Below are positions 1 to 11,205 of a DNA stretch of 64,000 nt, piece by piece. The stretch's first letter is position 1; each line of letters begins with the position of its first letter. The position numbers and the translations under genes are program-made. The stretch is from Branchinecta lynchi. Taxonomy: Eukaryota; Arthropoda; Branchiopoda; Anostraca; Branchinectidae. Under the pieces are notes generated by a model. That model saw only the letters and a program-made list of their open reading frames with translations, was not told the DNA's origin and searched no databases. The stretch is from NCBI GenBank assembly GCA_023053575.1, contig JAKZAP010000019.1, positions 1,488,001-1,552,000 of the forward strand. The letters are read 5' to 3'.

Positions 1-1256
1 ACTCACAGCGTTTCCCAAGATTTCCAGTTGCCCCCTCCAGCTCCCCCCAAAAGTCACCGGATCCGGTCCGAATTTTAAGTGGGTCGTCTGAGGCATGAGG
101 TCGTTCCAAATATCAAGTTTCATCGAGATCCGGTCACCCGTTAAAAAGTTATAAATACCTCAAGATTCCGGATTCCCCTCCCTCCACTCCTCCGACAGTG
201 CCCGAATCGGCTCGGTCATGTCAATGATGTATCTAGTGTTTACTAGATGTCTTCCCACCAAGTTTCATCTCGACCCCTCCACTCATAGCGTTTCCCAAGA
301 TTTCCGGTTGCCTCCTCCAGCTCCCCCCAAAAGTCACCAGATCCGGTCCGGATTTTAAGTGGGTCGTCTGAGGCATGAGGTCTTTCCAAATATCAAGTTC
401 CATCGAGATCCGATCACCCGTTCAAAAGTTATAAATACCTCAAGATTCGGATTCCCCCTCCCTCCACCCCCCACAGTACCCGAATCGGCTCGGTTATGTC
501 AATGATGTATCTAGTGTTTGCTAGGTGTCTTCCCACCAAGTTTCATCTCGATCCCTCCACTCATAGCGTTTCCCAAGATTTCCGGTTGCCCCCTCCAGCT
601 CCCCCCAAAAGTCACCGGATCCGGTCCGGATTTTAAGTACGTCGTCTGAGGCATGAGGTCTTTCCAAATATCAAGTTCCATCGAGATCCGATCACCCGTT
701 CAAAAGTTATAAATACCTCAAGATTCCGGATTCCCCCTCCCTCCACTCCCCCCCACAGTACTCGAATCGGCTCGGTTATGTCAATGATGTATCTTGTGTT
801 TGCTAGGTGTCTTCCCACCAAGTTTCATCTCGATCCCTCCACTCATAGCGTTTCCCAAGATTTCCGGTTGCCCCCTCCAGCTCCCCCCAAAAGTCACCGG
901 ATCCGGTCCGGATTTTAAGTGGGTCGTCTGAGGCATGAGGTCGTTCCAAATATCAAGTTTCATCGAGATCCGATCACCCGTTCAAAAGTTAAAAATACCT
1001 CAAGATTCCGGATTCCCCCTCCCTCCACTCCCCCCACGGTGCTCGGATCGGGGAAGTGACTATTTCCAACTTAATCATTTGGGGTCCCTGATACGCTTGC
1101 CAAGTTTTATCGTCCTAGCTTATCTGGAAGTGCCCGAACTAGCAAAACCTGGACAGACCGACAGACCGACAGACCGACAGACCGACAGACCGACGGACGG
1201 ACAGAAATTGCGATCGCTATATGGCACTTGGCCGAAGGGCAAGTGCCATAAAAAAA
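1..1256 (-). repeat. Family A repeat, tandem 280-bp array plus terminal segment
   Basis: Four head-to-tail units start at 1, 281, 559 and 841 (spacing 278-282) and differ by scattered substitutions and 1-2 base indels. The fourth unit passes into a different segment near 1040, then a GACA/GACC tetranucleotide run (about 1150-1205), and ends in a short palindrome, TATGGCACTTG ... CAAGTGCCATA, followed by A's at 1256. The same terminal palindrome and run are found at 15431, 21664, 36957 and 59308, so this is one end of a dispersed element whose other end lies left of the window. No reading frame survives across units. The design (short terminal palindromes, internal tandem units, tetranucleotide run) resembles Helentron-derived non-autonomous elements and the bivalve 'pearl' elements; that assignment is inference. 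Confidence 0.8.
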
Positions 1257-1731
1257 TAAAAGCTACATGGCACCCACCCTAATGGATCAGCTACGGAAGA
1301 AGTAATCCATTTACGTTTACAACTGATTTAGCCATTACCTTTCATTTATCTGCGATACTAGCCTGATGAGTAATAGTGAAATAAAAACAAAAATCTGTAC
1401 CTGAAACTTATAATCACCTGTTGAGTGTTGGGTTATGTGGATATTTACCCTCACTCACAATTAATTATGAGTGTCTCACAGTCCAATTCTTCAGGCTACC
1501 ATCTTAAATTGTTACCTTTCTTGATTTAAATTTGAAAATTAGTCTTCCCTTGAAGGGGGAAGCAGGGGAAATCTGCACATCCGCAGTCATGGCCCTAAGT
1601 TCAGCCAGGCTCTGTAAAAAAAAAAAAAAGAAGACTTGTAACAGACTGTAGACATAACTGGATGTTAGGTTTTAACCTGGAAATGCCTCAAAACACCCGG
1701 ATGTTTATAAGATAAATTTAAGGCTTGACTA
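1257..1731. other. Unassigned spacer
   Basis: Non-repetitive at the scale visible here. It holds a 13-base A run near 1617-1629 and no convincing reading frame, splice pair or inverted repeat. Confidence 0.5.
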
Positions 1732-2035
1732 CCCGATGTAAAATTTGTAGAATGCGTAGTTGTATGATAGTTGTACGAAAAAGTTGAATCTAGTGATATG
1801 TAATACTAAAGAGTATTATAATTTAATGTGCCTCAGACTGGGCCAATCTTAAGTAGTAGCATCCAGTAGCATCCTGTCTTGCTCTAGGAGCATCCAGTCT
1901 TGCTAATAGTAGTATGCAGTAGAATGCAGTCACACGGTAGCCTTGAAGTAGAAGCATGTAGTAGCATCAGTTAGTACTCCATGCTACTATTTCGTACAAT
2001 TTCATACTACTATTCTGAGATAAAGTTTTCATTGG
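1732..2035 (+). mobile_element. MITE family F, copy 1 (TA-flanked)
   Basis: About 300 bp with imperfect terminal inverted repeats of roughly 50 bp (outer CCCGATGTAAAATTT; inner GTATGATAGTTGTACGAAA-like). The middle has repeated AGTAGCATCCAGT-type motifs. Both ends are flanked by TA. Related copies lie at 52781-53073 (other orientation) and 60850-63901 (split by a Helitron). No coding capacity. TA flanks suggest Tc1/mariner-type mobilisation, but the terminal bases do not name a family. Confidence 0.75.
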
Positions 2036-2271
2036 TAAATAAAGAATAGATCCATGTTCCGGTAACAGCCGTAGTACCAAAGCCCGTGTGAAGAGGAACA
2101 TGAATGCTACGAAAGATGCTGCCTGGAAACGTAAGGGGGGAAATATAGATTTCAACCCCCCATTCCGCGAGATCAATAGATTCATCAGCAAGGCGGAAGT
2201 AAAAAAAACACTCATTAGAAACTGGCATTTGCGAGGACTTCCCGAACTACACACAAACACTTTAAAAAATC

Positions 2272-2418
2272 TTGCTTGCTACTGGGATTAATCTTGTCTC
2301 TAAAAAGATACTCTTATCTCTAATTCGGATTAATCTTATCCCAGTAAAGATAAGATTCATTCCAGTAGGAAATACTGCAGTTAACTTTAATCTTTACTCG
2401 GAGAAACTTTTTACAGTG
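2272..2418 (+). mobile_element. Right half of MITE family K
   Basis: Matches the right half of the complete element at 48025-48409: a Y-rich inner part, CTGCAGTTAACTTTAATC, and the terminal CTTTTTACAGTG. The left terminal repeat is missing, so this is a truncated copy. Confidence 0.65.
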
Positions 2419-2699
2419 TACAGGCGCTTTAACAGCGGACGATACGTGAACAAACGCCTCGCAGAGCAGTTCTCCAATGTACTGAAAATACTGGATCCAT
2501 CTAATCCAATCTAAAGAAAAGGTTTCGAGTGGATAACATGTATTGTGTTGGCAAGTTGAACGCGCAATGGCACAAGAATGACGCTGCGAAAGTAGATACG
2601 TCGCCGTACTCGCCGTCTTACCAAAGTGACGCATGGAATTTGGACAGGATGTCCGCCCCTCTCCTATGTACTCATACGAAGGGTTCCACGCTCTTACAC
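2419..2699. other. Unassigned spacer with short open frames
   Basis: Two short plus-strand open frames (about 2420-2514 and 2529-2756) have protein-like composition but no recognised domain and no clear splice signals. The second runs into the family C palindromes. I cannot support a gene. Confidence 0.35.
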
Positions 2700-3228
2700 C
2701 GACTAGTATTGCCAGTAGTTATCGTGGTGATACCACGGTCCGACCGTCGTAACTGATCGTGGTATTTGAAAAAGTCATCTCACTTTCATCGAGTTTTGTC
2801 CGAGGTTTTGTCAAATTGATGGGAAAGAAGTTTGTCACTGACTGATGTGACTGAATATCAATTTTCTTTTGGGATGACTTCGAAAAGCGCAATTTCGGCA
2901 ATTGTCGTTTTTGCATAGCAACCGTATTTCAGATACCAGGCTAAGCGCAAAAACGACTAATTGCAGATCCAGTTACCGCGGTAACAGATACCATGGTATC
3001 TGATACCACGGTCTAAAGTCGTTTTTGCAGTTATCGTGGTATCTAATACCACGGTCAAAAGGCTGTTTTGCAGTTATCGTGGATAGGCGAGTTAGCGTGG
3101 TATCTGATATTCAGATACACGGTCCGACCGTGGTACCTGATCGTGGTATCTGAAAAGTCGTCTCACTTTCATCAATTTTTGTCAAATTGGTTGGAAAGAA
3201 GTTTGGCACTTAGTGGCGTGACTGAATG
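2700..3228. repeat. Family C palindromic repeat cluster
   Basis: A cluster of short palindromes built on GGTATCTGATACC with CCGTGG/CCACGG arms, spaced by recurring linkers (CGACCGTGGTAACTGATCG-like and TCTCACTTTCATC). The same linkers and palindromes recur at 24425-25025, 25625-25785 and 47520-47612. There is no coding frame. The right edge abuts the start of a family B fragment at 3229. Confidence 0.75.
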
Positions 3229-3600
3229 TTAGTTTTTGGGATCCCAAAACGTAAGTGGCGGGATACCTATGACATAGCAAAAGTTGTCCGTCTGTCCGTC
3301 TGTGCGCGCTATAACTCTCGAAGGGAATGCGATATTTTGATGAAACTTGGTGTGAGGACTCTTCGGGTCAAGAGTAAGGTCGAGTTCGTAGATGGACTCT
3401 GTATCCCTACATTTAGGGGTGGGGGAGGGGGTTTCAATTTAAGGGGCAACAAAAGTATATTTTAAAAGCTATTGAAATAGTTGATTTAGGGGTAAGGAGA
3501 CATGCTGAATCCGAATATTTTCTTGCCGGTCAAGTAGTTCACCCGAAATCCGGCGAAAACCGGACACACAATTTTTCGACCAGTTTTCGGCTTTAACAAT
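3229..3600 (+). repeat. Family B element, 5' fragment
   Basis: Begins with the palindrome TTTTTGGGATCCCAAAA, then AACGTAAGTGG, a GTCCGTCTGTCC run, the conserved 'CTCGAAGGGAATG' segment and one tandem unit with 'GGGGTAAGGAGACATGCTGAA' and 'CCGGCGAAAACCGG'. It stops after the first unit. Open frames here are shared by all copies with frame-breaking indels and are not genes. Confidence 0.75.
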
Positions 3601-4500
3601 CCCTACCCCTTTATTCTCAAATTAGTATAGCTATGTGCGTGGGTGCCGACCTTCATTTGTTTATTCTGTGTGACGTCAGAGAGATCTAGTGTTCTAATCT
3701 TCGATTCAAGACTTATTCTAAATATCAGCAGGGACCCATAAATTTCCTATAATGACTCGAAATTCAGGGGGCTTGTCAATAAGAGATTTCTGATGCGCTC
3801 TTGACCGAGCGTCAGATAGTTCGAGAAAGACCCACGGAAATAAAATACCCAACTACACAGATAGACAATATTTTTCGCAGCTCTAGTGCTGAACTAGGAA
3901 TATTTCTCTGTAAAGGAAGAGTATCCTGGATCTTTTGTCCTAGCTTAGGTACCTGGTGGCATGCTGGTAATTTTGTCTATCTGAGCAAGAACGCCGATTC
4001 GACTCAAGCGGAATTTTTACAAACTAGGTGAGGCTCGGGCAACATAGCAACATAGAAGCATACGAAATGACAAGACCCCTGAATGGTGAGTCATTACAGG
4101 AAATTTATGAGTCCCTGATATCAGTCAATTATGTCTATTAGTTATAGGCTACAATGAAAGAAATTGTAGCTATGTTTTTTTGCAGTATTTTGTCAACAAG
4201 TAATATTTCCCATCAGTACATAAACATCCGTCCAGACCAGAGCGGCGAAGGTTTTCTTGAGACTATAAAGCGTAAACACATAGGCTAGGTATAGCCAAGA
4301 ACTTCTTCAAAACAAAGCTATAAACACAGATAGGCAAACGTTGCCTGAAACCAACAATATCAACAGCTTTTGTAGGCTTCATGATGAGAATCCTTTGTCA
4401 GACTTGTCTTGGCTTCCAAAGAGTTCAGTTCTCTCTTAAGAATGTAGTCTGTAGGTAAAGTAACCATCTTTTCACATACGAAGTGCTAATTGTACAGATA
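3601..4500. other. Unassigned, with a family A-like module at the left
   Basis: About 3600-3640 matches the 'CCCTACCCCTTT ... TAGTATAGCT' module also seen near 15670 and 36230. The rest holds only short open frames without recognised domains and no inverted repeats I could support. Confidence 0.4.
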
Positions 4501-4504
4501 AAAA

Positions 4505-5235
4505 TAAGGGGAACCCGTCACTTCGTCCACCCGTCACTACGCCCACCCGTCACAACGCCCACCCGTCACTACGCCCACCCGTCACTACGCCCACCCGTCA
4601 CTACGCCCACCCGTCACTACGTCCACCCGTCACTACACCCACCGTCAGTTCGTCTACCGTCAGTTCGCCCACCCGTCATTTCGCCCAAAAATCCGTCAGT
4701 TCGGCCAACTTTTCCGACAGTTCGCCTACCCGTCATTTGGCCCAAAAATCCGTCAGTTGGCCCACTCCTGAAATCTGTCAGTTCGCCCACTCTTGAAATC
4801 CGTCAGTTGACCCACCCTTGAAATCCGTCATTTGGCCTACTCCCCGTCAGTTCGCCCAATTTTTCCGACAGTTCGCCCACCCGTCATTTGGACCAAAAAT
4901 CCGTCAGTTGACCCAGTCCCGAAACCCGTCACTTCGCCCAATTTAAAAATCCGACAGTTGACCCAATTTTGCAGGATCATTAAATCCACGAAAAAGTGCC
5001 GCGACCCCAGGGGAATAATCAGCTCAACTCGGCCCTGTCAGTAAAAAAAGGGACGCAATCCCAGAAGATTACTCAAACAGAGGCGACCTTCCTCGTTTAA
5101 TTAGGTCAACAGGAGATGCTTATGGGTGCAAATTTTATGTTTACGTAAAGAAGGATATGAAGATGGGTTTAAAAAAGGTATTATATGAAAAAGCACCGAG
5201 ACCCCAGGGGAATAATCAGAAGGAGCCGACAATTA
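4505..5235 (+). repeat. Family D 16-bp minisatellite with flank
   Basis: 4505-4985 is a run of 16-bp units of the type CCGTCACTACGCCCAC, grading rightward into CCGTCAGTTNGCCCA variants separated by AAAAAT or CTTGAAAT. The region is open in one frame and would read as a His/Pro/Ser/Arg repeat, but that is a product of the unit length and composition. 4986-5235 contains three versions of a 'GACCCCAGGGGAATAATCAG' motif, which is also found reversed beside the second array at 13470-14042, so array and flank travel together. Confidence 0.8.
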
Positions 5236-5791
5236 CGTAGACATTTAGTCAGAAACGTGGGAAGCTTTGCGAGATTCTGCGGCAAATTCAGTTGGAAAAT
5301 CTAAAAGATGAAAAAAAAAGAGGAAAAATAGAGTAACGAGCAGTAAAGGGTTCTGATTGGCAATACGATTTAGAGTCGTTCACACGGAAATGGAAAGTAA
5401 AAGCATAATAGAAATAATATAATGCAGGACTTTACTACCGAGCTTCCGTGTACTACCTCCGAGTATATTCGCAAGCTATCTGCAATGTATGAGTCTCTAC
5501 TCTGTACGGAAAGTGTCCTTTTGTCAGTGGGAAAACTTTTTTCCCTAAATTTACGTAGCCCACAAACTAAATTTAAACTGCTCATCAACGTTATGTGATC
5601 CAAGGTATGTGAGAATTATCAATTTCTTTCGCCGACGGCTTTCAACCCAGCAAACCCGAATATTCAAAAGCTTTTCCAAAATATGATCGTAGATTCGTAC
5701 AGAACAGCTTTTCCAACCTTGAGTCCCTTGTGCTGTTAACCAAGAACATACCCAGGGTTGCTTACTGCAATATCTACTGCCAGTTTGGGGC
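5236..5791. other. Unassigned; overlapping minus-strand open frames
   Basis: Two overlapping minus-strand open frames (5370-5603 and 5551-5844) show no recognisable domain, and no paired splice sites or promoter are evident. I do not call a gene. Confidence 0.35.
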
Positions 5792-5990
5792 CAGGGGTGG
5801 CCCAAAAGGGGGGGGGATGAGTGGGGGTGACATCTGTCAAACACAATCTCCGAGTCGTTTGAAATTTTTTTTTAATATCATCGTAAATCCGTCCCAGTCA
5901 AAGGCAAGCCGAGTCCTTTAAATCAGGTTTCAATACCCCGTCAGGGCGGTGACATGATTATTTCTCGTACGACGGGTACCATTGCACCCT
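5792..5990 (+). mobile_element. hAT-like element, 5' fragment (same family as 34471)
   Basis: Starts CAGGGGTGGCCC followed by a G run and continues with GAGTCGTTTGAAATTTTTTT, which aligns with the left end of the complete element at 34471-36094. The right terminal repeat is absent, so the copy is truncated. Confidence 0.6.
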
Positions 5991-6059
5991 TGTTTTAAAA
6001 CCTGTTCTAGTCGTATATCATTTGTATTTATCTAATCAACTTCAAATAAAACTTACACT

Positions 6060-6530
6060 TTTACCAATTTTTTTCCGGTTTTGGCCGGATTCCGGGCGAA
6101 ATACTCGGCCGGGTAGAAAAGAATTATTATATACGGATTGAGCGTGTTTTGTTGCCCCTAAACCAAGCGTTTAATCAACTTCAAATAAAACTTTTACTTT
6201 TAATAAATTTTCTGGCTTCGGCCGGGTTCCGGACGAACTAATTGTTCGGCGAGAAAATCAGTTTCAGATATGGATTCAGCATGTCTCCTTTACCCTTTAT
6301 CGACTATCTTATTTGCTTTTTAAAACCTTTTTTTTTTGTCCCTTAATTTGAAACCCCTCCCTCACCCCTAGGTATGGAGCTACAGAGCTCATCTACGAAC
6401 TTGACCTGTACGTTGACCCAATAGATCCTCATACCAGTTTTTAAGAAAATATTTCTACCCTTTCGAGATTTATCGTGCTAAAAGACGGACGGACGGACAG
6501 AAGGATAACTTTTGCGAAGTCGTAGGCATA
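6060..6530 (-). repeat. Family B fragment, reverse orientation
   Basis: Contains two inverted family B units (recognisable by CCGGTTTTGGCCGGATTCCGG-like and ATTCAGCATGTCTCC segments), the C-rich stretch, and an ACGGACGGACGG run. It is cut off near 6530 by a ribozyme-bearing foldback arm. Confidence 0.7.
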
Positions 6531-6532
6531 TT

Positions 6533-6665
6533 TATTCAAACAATGTTTACAACGGATACGTCAGCTACGATTCTTCATCAGCGATATTTCGGCCCTTCTT
6601 GGCAAGGGTCCTCGTCAGGCTGTCAATCCTCTGGTTCAACTTCGGGGAAGGAAACAAACCTGTAA
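6533..6665 (-). mobile_element. Hammerhead-bearing element, one arm only
   Basis: Begins TTATTCAAACAATGTTTACAACGG and runs to the GGAAGGAAACAAACC motif, matching the left arm of the complete foldback at 46520-46782. The complementary right arm is missing; a short CCTGTAAT/ATTACAGG inverted repeat follows. Confidence 0.75.
6579..6622 (-). ncRNA. Hammerhead ribozyme core (intact)
   Basis: On the minus strand: CAGC, then CTGACGA (fits the hammerhead box CUGANGA), a stem II GG(A)CCCTT / AAGGGCC closed by GCCAAG, then GAAA, then TATC and GCTG. GCTG pairs with CAGC as stem I, and ATC gives a valid NUH cleavage triplet. The self-complementary ATAT at the stem III position is what dimer-forming minimal hammerheads show. 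All core bases are present. Activity is inferred, not shown. Confidence 0.75.
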
Positions 6666-7197
6666 TCTATATTACAGGTTTGTAATATACTATATAATAT
6701 TTGTCATAGGTATATGACCATAAGCATAATTCGGAGTTTCTACACTGTTGTTTATAGTTGTTTATAAACTTTACGCAACGGTCAGATTTGATACAAGAGA
6801 GTATTACTGCGACAAGTAAACCAGAAGTTAATGCTGGATTGTATAAAGGCCCTGCCTTGGTTTATCAATGATCAATCAATTTAATACAAATTCTACTTCT
6901 GGTTTATTTGTCACAGTAAGAGTAGACAGTTAACCACATTTACAATAAGCTTAGCATAAATGATAGTGCTTGGCCTAAACATAGGGGTTTCTTACCTATG
7001 AAACCCTCGTACACCAGGTGTCAGTCAGGTATGCATAGTAACTTTGTAGAATCAGTAGGCTATATCGGTCTGCAACATCACCGGGTGCTGGAGCTTTGTT
7101 GAGGATATGCACGTGATCCATGTTACTTTATTTTACGTATTTACCTCTTTTTTTAATTGAAAGCCTGCTGTTGTAGTCAATAAGGTAAGAAGTGGAA
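6666..7197. other. Unassigned spacer
   Basis: AT-rich sequence with a repeated 'TTTATTTGTCACAGTAAG' / 'ACTGCGACAAGTAAACCAGAAG' inverted pair (about 6808-6920), suggesting a degraded inverted-repeat element. No gene seen. Confidence 0.4.
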
Positions 7198-8462
7198 CGA
7201 TATTAAACAAGACCAAAGGTTCCGATGGGATCCCAAATGTTCAAATTTGATCTAGACAATTTCAATCAATCAATCATCGCATTTATTCCGGAATATCTGT
7301 TTCACAACATGATAACATAGGACTGTCAACTTAAACAAAATATAATTGATATATACAATTCGTTTTAAAACTTGTACGACTTCATAACTTGTAACAAAAT
7401 TAAACGGTATGTCAACATAAAAAATAAACAAAATTAAACGGTATGTCAAACATAAAAAATATAAAATATGTAATATTAGATTAATTGTCAAAACATTTTA
7501 CGTGTCTTCACTTGTTAAAAAACTTCACAAAATATGGCACAAATGAGTTAAGGAATCTACCAGAAGAGTGACTAGGTGGGTTTTGTACCGTTACTTTATT
7601 TGCCGTTCTGGTGCGTGCTTGTTCACCATTTTTTACTGCTTGGGTCTTGTCTTCGCTAAATCCAGTCTTCGCCAGACTCCTTGAACACTTTTGCTATTAA
7701 AGTTTAGAAAAAGATTAAGGCAAAATAGCTAATCATATGAGAAAACCAAGTTCAGATATGGATTCAGCATGTGTGTTTACCCCTTTAAGTCATATCTATT
7801 TTGACGAAGCAGATCGAAACTTCCTGCCTTACTTCTGCCAATCTTCCGGTTTTGGCGGAATTCCGGAACTACTTGTCTTGCGAAAAAATAAAGCTCAAAA
7901 AACGAATTCAGCATGTCTCCTGAAATCCAACCTCTAATCAACTTGCAATTAAAATTTTACTTTTAACAAATTTTCCGGTTTCAACCGGATTCCGAGCGAT
8001 CTATACGTCCAGTGAGAAAATAGTTGCCATATGCGAATTCAGCATGTCTACTTACTCGCAAATCGAATATCTCATCAAATTTAAATAAGACTTTTACTTT
8101 AAAGAAATTCTCCGGTTTTGGCCGGATTCCTTCCGAACTATTTGTCCGGCGAGAAAACAAATTTCATATTCGGATTCAGCATGTCTCCTTACCCTTGATT
8201 CGACTATTTCATTAGCTTTTAAAAAGTGTTTTGTGTTCCCCTTAATTTCAAACCCCTTCCCCCACCCCTAAATATAGAGCTACATGGCCCATCTTCGAAC
8301 TTGACCAGTATTTTGACATAAAGACTCTTCGTGCCAAGTTTGATCAAAATATCTCAACCCCTTCGAGAGTTGTCGTGCTAACAGACGGACGGACAGACAG
8401 ACAACTTTACGATGTCATAGGTATCCCTCCACTTACGTTTTGGGATCCCAAAAAGGAAGCAT
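7198..8462 (-). repeat. Family B element, nearly full copy, reverse
   Basis: Both ends are visible: the 3' end (AACAAGACCAAAGGTT ... GGGATCCC) at 7198-7235 and the 5' end (CCACTTACGTTTTGGGATCCCAAAAA) ending at 8462. Between 7700 and 8400 lie tandem units with ATTCAGCATGTCTCC and CCGGTTT motifs. A LINE tail lies in the interval near the 3' end. Short ORFs inside are frame accidents of the tandem units. Confidence 0.75.
7262..7640 (-). mobile_element. LINE 3' tail, (ATTG)n type
   Basis: The plus strand reads CAATCAATCAATCATCGCATTTATTCC; on the minus strand that is GGAATAAATGCGATGATTGATTGATTG, i.e. a polyadenylation-like AATAAA followed by a short tandem tail, as in CR1/L2/RTE-type LINE 3' ends. 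The body is AT-rich and non-coding. The inner boundary is uncertain. Confidence 0.5.
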
Positions 8463-8876
8463 TCATACGCGAAAGTTGGACCAGTCTCGATTTCAATAAA
8501 AGCGACTTTTTACTAGATCTGTTCGATATCCGTAATTGGAGACACCGGGACTCGAAACTCACTCAGTTAGTGCATATGGCAACGTCAAATTACATGTAAA
8601 AAAAAATCGAGCTTTAAATGTAACAAGACTGGACTACTTGTTGGACATGATTCTGGTCAGTGATACACGGTGAGTGAGGGAATTGTGTGAGTTCCTCAGT
8701 TGTTGTCTGACACATGACAACTTGTAAAAAAACAACACATTTTAGCTCAACGTCTTATTTTTCAACTTTATCTCTAATTTTTTGTAATTTTTCACAGTTT
8801 TTCAAGGAATATTCACAATTTTCGCAAGATTAAATGGAGGTACTGAAATTTTAATATGACCTTTCTAAATTTCTTT
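8463..8876. other. Unassigned; short plus-strand open frame
   Basis: 8463-8599 is open on the plus strand immediately after the family B end and reads as plausible protein (Trp- and Asp-rich), but no domain, start or splice signals are recognisable. Confidence 0.3.
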
Positions 8877-11205
8877 TTATGGCACTTGTAGCCTCTGTCT
8901 CAAATGCAATACACCTATCGTAATTCTGTCTGTCGGTCTGTCCGGGTTTTTTTGGGATCCCAAAACGTAAGTGGAGGGATACCTATGAGCTATGACATCG
9001 TAAAAGTTGTCCATCCGTCTGTAAGCACGATAACTCTCGAAGGGAATGAGATATTTTGATGAAACTTGGTATGAGGATTCGTTGGGTGGACCACTCAATT
9101 TCGTAGATGGGCTTTGTAGCCCTACATTTAAGGGTGTGGGAGGGGTTTCAAATTAAGGGGCGAACAAAATATTTTGAAACAGCTAATGTGATAGTCGATT
9201 ATGGGGTAAGAAGACATGCTGAACACGATGGTAAAAACCATTTTGTCATCGAACAAGTAGTTCGCCCGAAATCCGGCCAAAACCGGAAAGTTTGTTAAAA
9301 GTAAAAGTTTTATTTTAAGTTGATTAGATGTTCTATTTAGGGGTAGGAAGACATGCTGAAGACGATGGTGACAACCATTTTCTCGACGGACAAGTAGTTC
9401 GCCCGGAATCCGGCCCAAACCGGAAAGCTTGTTAAAAGTAAAAGTTTTATTTTAAGTTGATTAGATGTTCGATCTAGGGGTAGGAAGACACGCTGAACAC
9501 GGTGGTGAAAACCATTTTCTCGACAGAAAAGTTGTTCGCCCGGAATCCGGCCCAAACCAGAAAGTTTGTTAAAATTAAAAACTTTAGTTGAAGTTGATTA
9601 GATGTTTGATTCAGGTCAAGAAGACATACTGAACGCTTACGTGAAAAAATTTTCTATCTGGACATGTAGTTCGCCCGGAATCCGGCCAAATCCGGAAAAT
9701 TGGTAGAAGTTAAAGTTTTATTTCTAGTTGATTAGATAGCCGATTTAGGGGTAAGAAGAGATGCTGAATCCGTGTGTGACAATCATATTTTACCCGGACA
9801 TATAGTTCGACCGGAATCCGGCTGGAGACGGAAAATTTGTTATAAGTTAAATTTTTATTTGAAGTTGATTAGATGTTCATTATTGGAGAAAGAAGATACC
9901 CTGAGTTCATTTTTGAGCTTTCTTTTTTTCGCCGGACAATTAGTTCTGGAGTTTGGCCGAAATCGGGAAATTGGCGGTAGTGGCAGGAAGTTTTTCTCAG
10001 ATGATTAGCTAGTTGGCCTTAATCTGTTTCTGAATTTTAATTGTAAAAATGTTCAAGGAGTCTGGCGATGAGTGGATCTGGCTAAGACAAGACCCAGTTG
10101 CCTGGATCAGATATTGAATTTTTGGGATCCCATCGAAACCTTTGGTCTTGTTTCACACTTTTTCGAGCTAGGGTACTTCCAGATGTACTAGGACGATGAA
10201 ACTTGGCAGACTTATCACGGACCAACCAAACTAACCTGGAAATAATCAGTTTCTCGATCCGACCATCTGCGGGGGAGTAGGGAGCGGAGGAATCTGGAAA
10301 ATTAGGGCAGTTTTTCACACGTTTCCGAGTTAGGGTACTTCCAGATGTGCTAGGACGTGAGGGACTGGAGGGAGGGGAATCTGGAATATCGAGTTATGCG
10401 TAACTTTGGAACGGGTGATGGATTTGAGTGAAATTTCATAATTGAACAAAGGACATGTCTCTGGGGATCTTTTTCATGTCAGGAAGATGGGGGGGGGGGG
10501 GTACGTGAAAGGCTGATACTGGAGGGATTGGGATGGAACTTTCTGGGAGGAAGAAAAAGATGCTCTGGATAAATCTTTTTCACAACTGGATTGACTTCGG
10601 CGATTGTGGGGGAAGTTTGAGGGGAGGCGCGGGGGGGTCGGAATTCCCGTGATCACGATTTAAGGCACTTAGATGTGCTAGGACGATCTTGGCTGGAATA
10701 TTAGACATTCGAGAAGATTGGCTTAGAAATTGCCACTTTTCAAATCCGACTATTCCTTAAAGTACCAATCTTGATTGTAAAGTAAGAAAATACTTTTAAG
10801 CGAAATATACATTTTCATGGGTTTTGCTTACAAATGAAGTTCCAGCTCCCTTAAAGTGCGCATGTTAACTGCAAAGTCGGAAAGCGCTTTTTATCAAATG
10901 GTTCATCTCAACTTATGATAGCGGATTCAACAGCTATGGGGGAGTTGATGGAGGGGTGGTCGGAAATTTCAAGAAACGGATAGAATGGAGGGATCGGAGT
11001 TAAACTTGCTGGGAAGAACAAGCATTTATTCTAGATAAATCGTTTGCACAATTGGACTGGAGCAGGACACTTAGGGGCAGGAGGTGGAGGGGGGCCTTCC
11101 AGAATTCCTGTGATGGCGTTTTTCAAGACGAAAGTTGGCAGGCATATCGGGACCCGAACATCTGACAGACCCCTTACCTACTACATACAGCTGCAAGTGC
11201 CATTT
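8877..11205 (+). repeat. Family A element interrupted by family B
   Basis: The tetranucleotide end of family A starts at 8877 (TTTTATGGCACTTG ... GTCGGTCTGTCCGGG), stops at about 8946, and resumes at about 10151 with CACACTTTTTCGAGCTAGGGTACTTCC. It continues through poly-G tandem units and ends at GCAAGTGCCATTTGAGCTT near 11205. The interval 8947-10150 is a family B copy. Confidence 0.75.
8947..10150 (+). repeat. Family B element, full copy nested in family A
   Basis: Begins TTTGGGATCCCAAAACG and ends TTTTTGGGATCCCATCGAAACC ... GGTCTTGTTT. Internal units repeat about every 136 bp (GTTCGCCCGGAATCCGG at 9260, 9397, 9534, 9669). It sits between T-rich host bases of family A with no target duplication beyond T's, compatible with T-T insertion as described for Helentron-type elements. 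No transposase or Rep sequence is present. Confidence 0.75.

Noticed and set aside
1365..1385. CTGATGAGTAATAGTGAAA as a hammerhead core
   Set aside because: The segment between the two boxes cannot form stem II and no stem I partner exists.
2700..3228. CRISPR-like array of palindromic repeats
   Set aside because: Spacing is irregular, the intervening sequences are themselves repeated, there are no cas genes, and the genome is eukaryotic.
4483..4821. HPSLRPPVTTPTRHY-type repeat protein (also 13661-14080)
   Set aside because: It is the translation of a 16-bp minisatellite; other frames are equally open and the unit decays without regard to codons.
8463..8599. Plus-strand coding exon after family B
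   Set aside because: Plausible composition only; no acceptor, donor or recognisable family.
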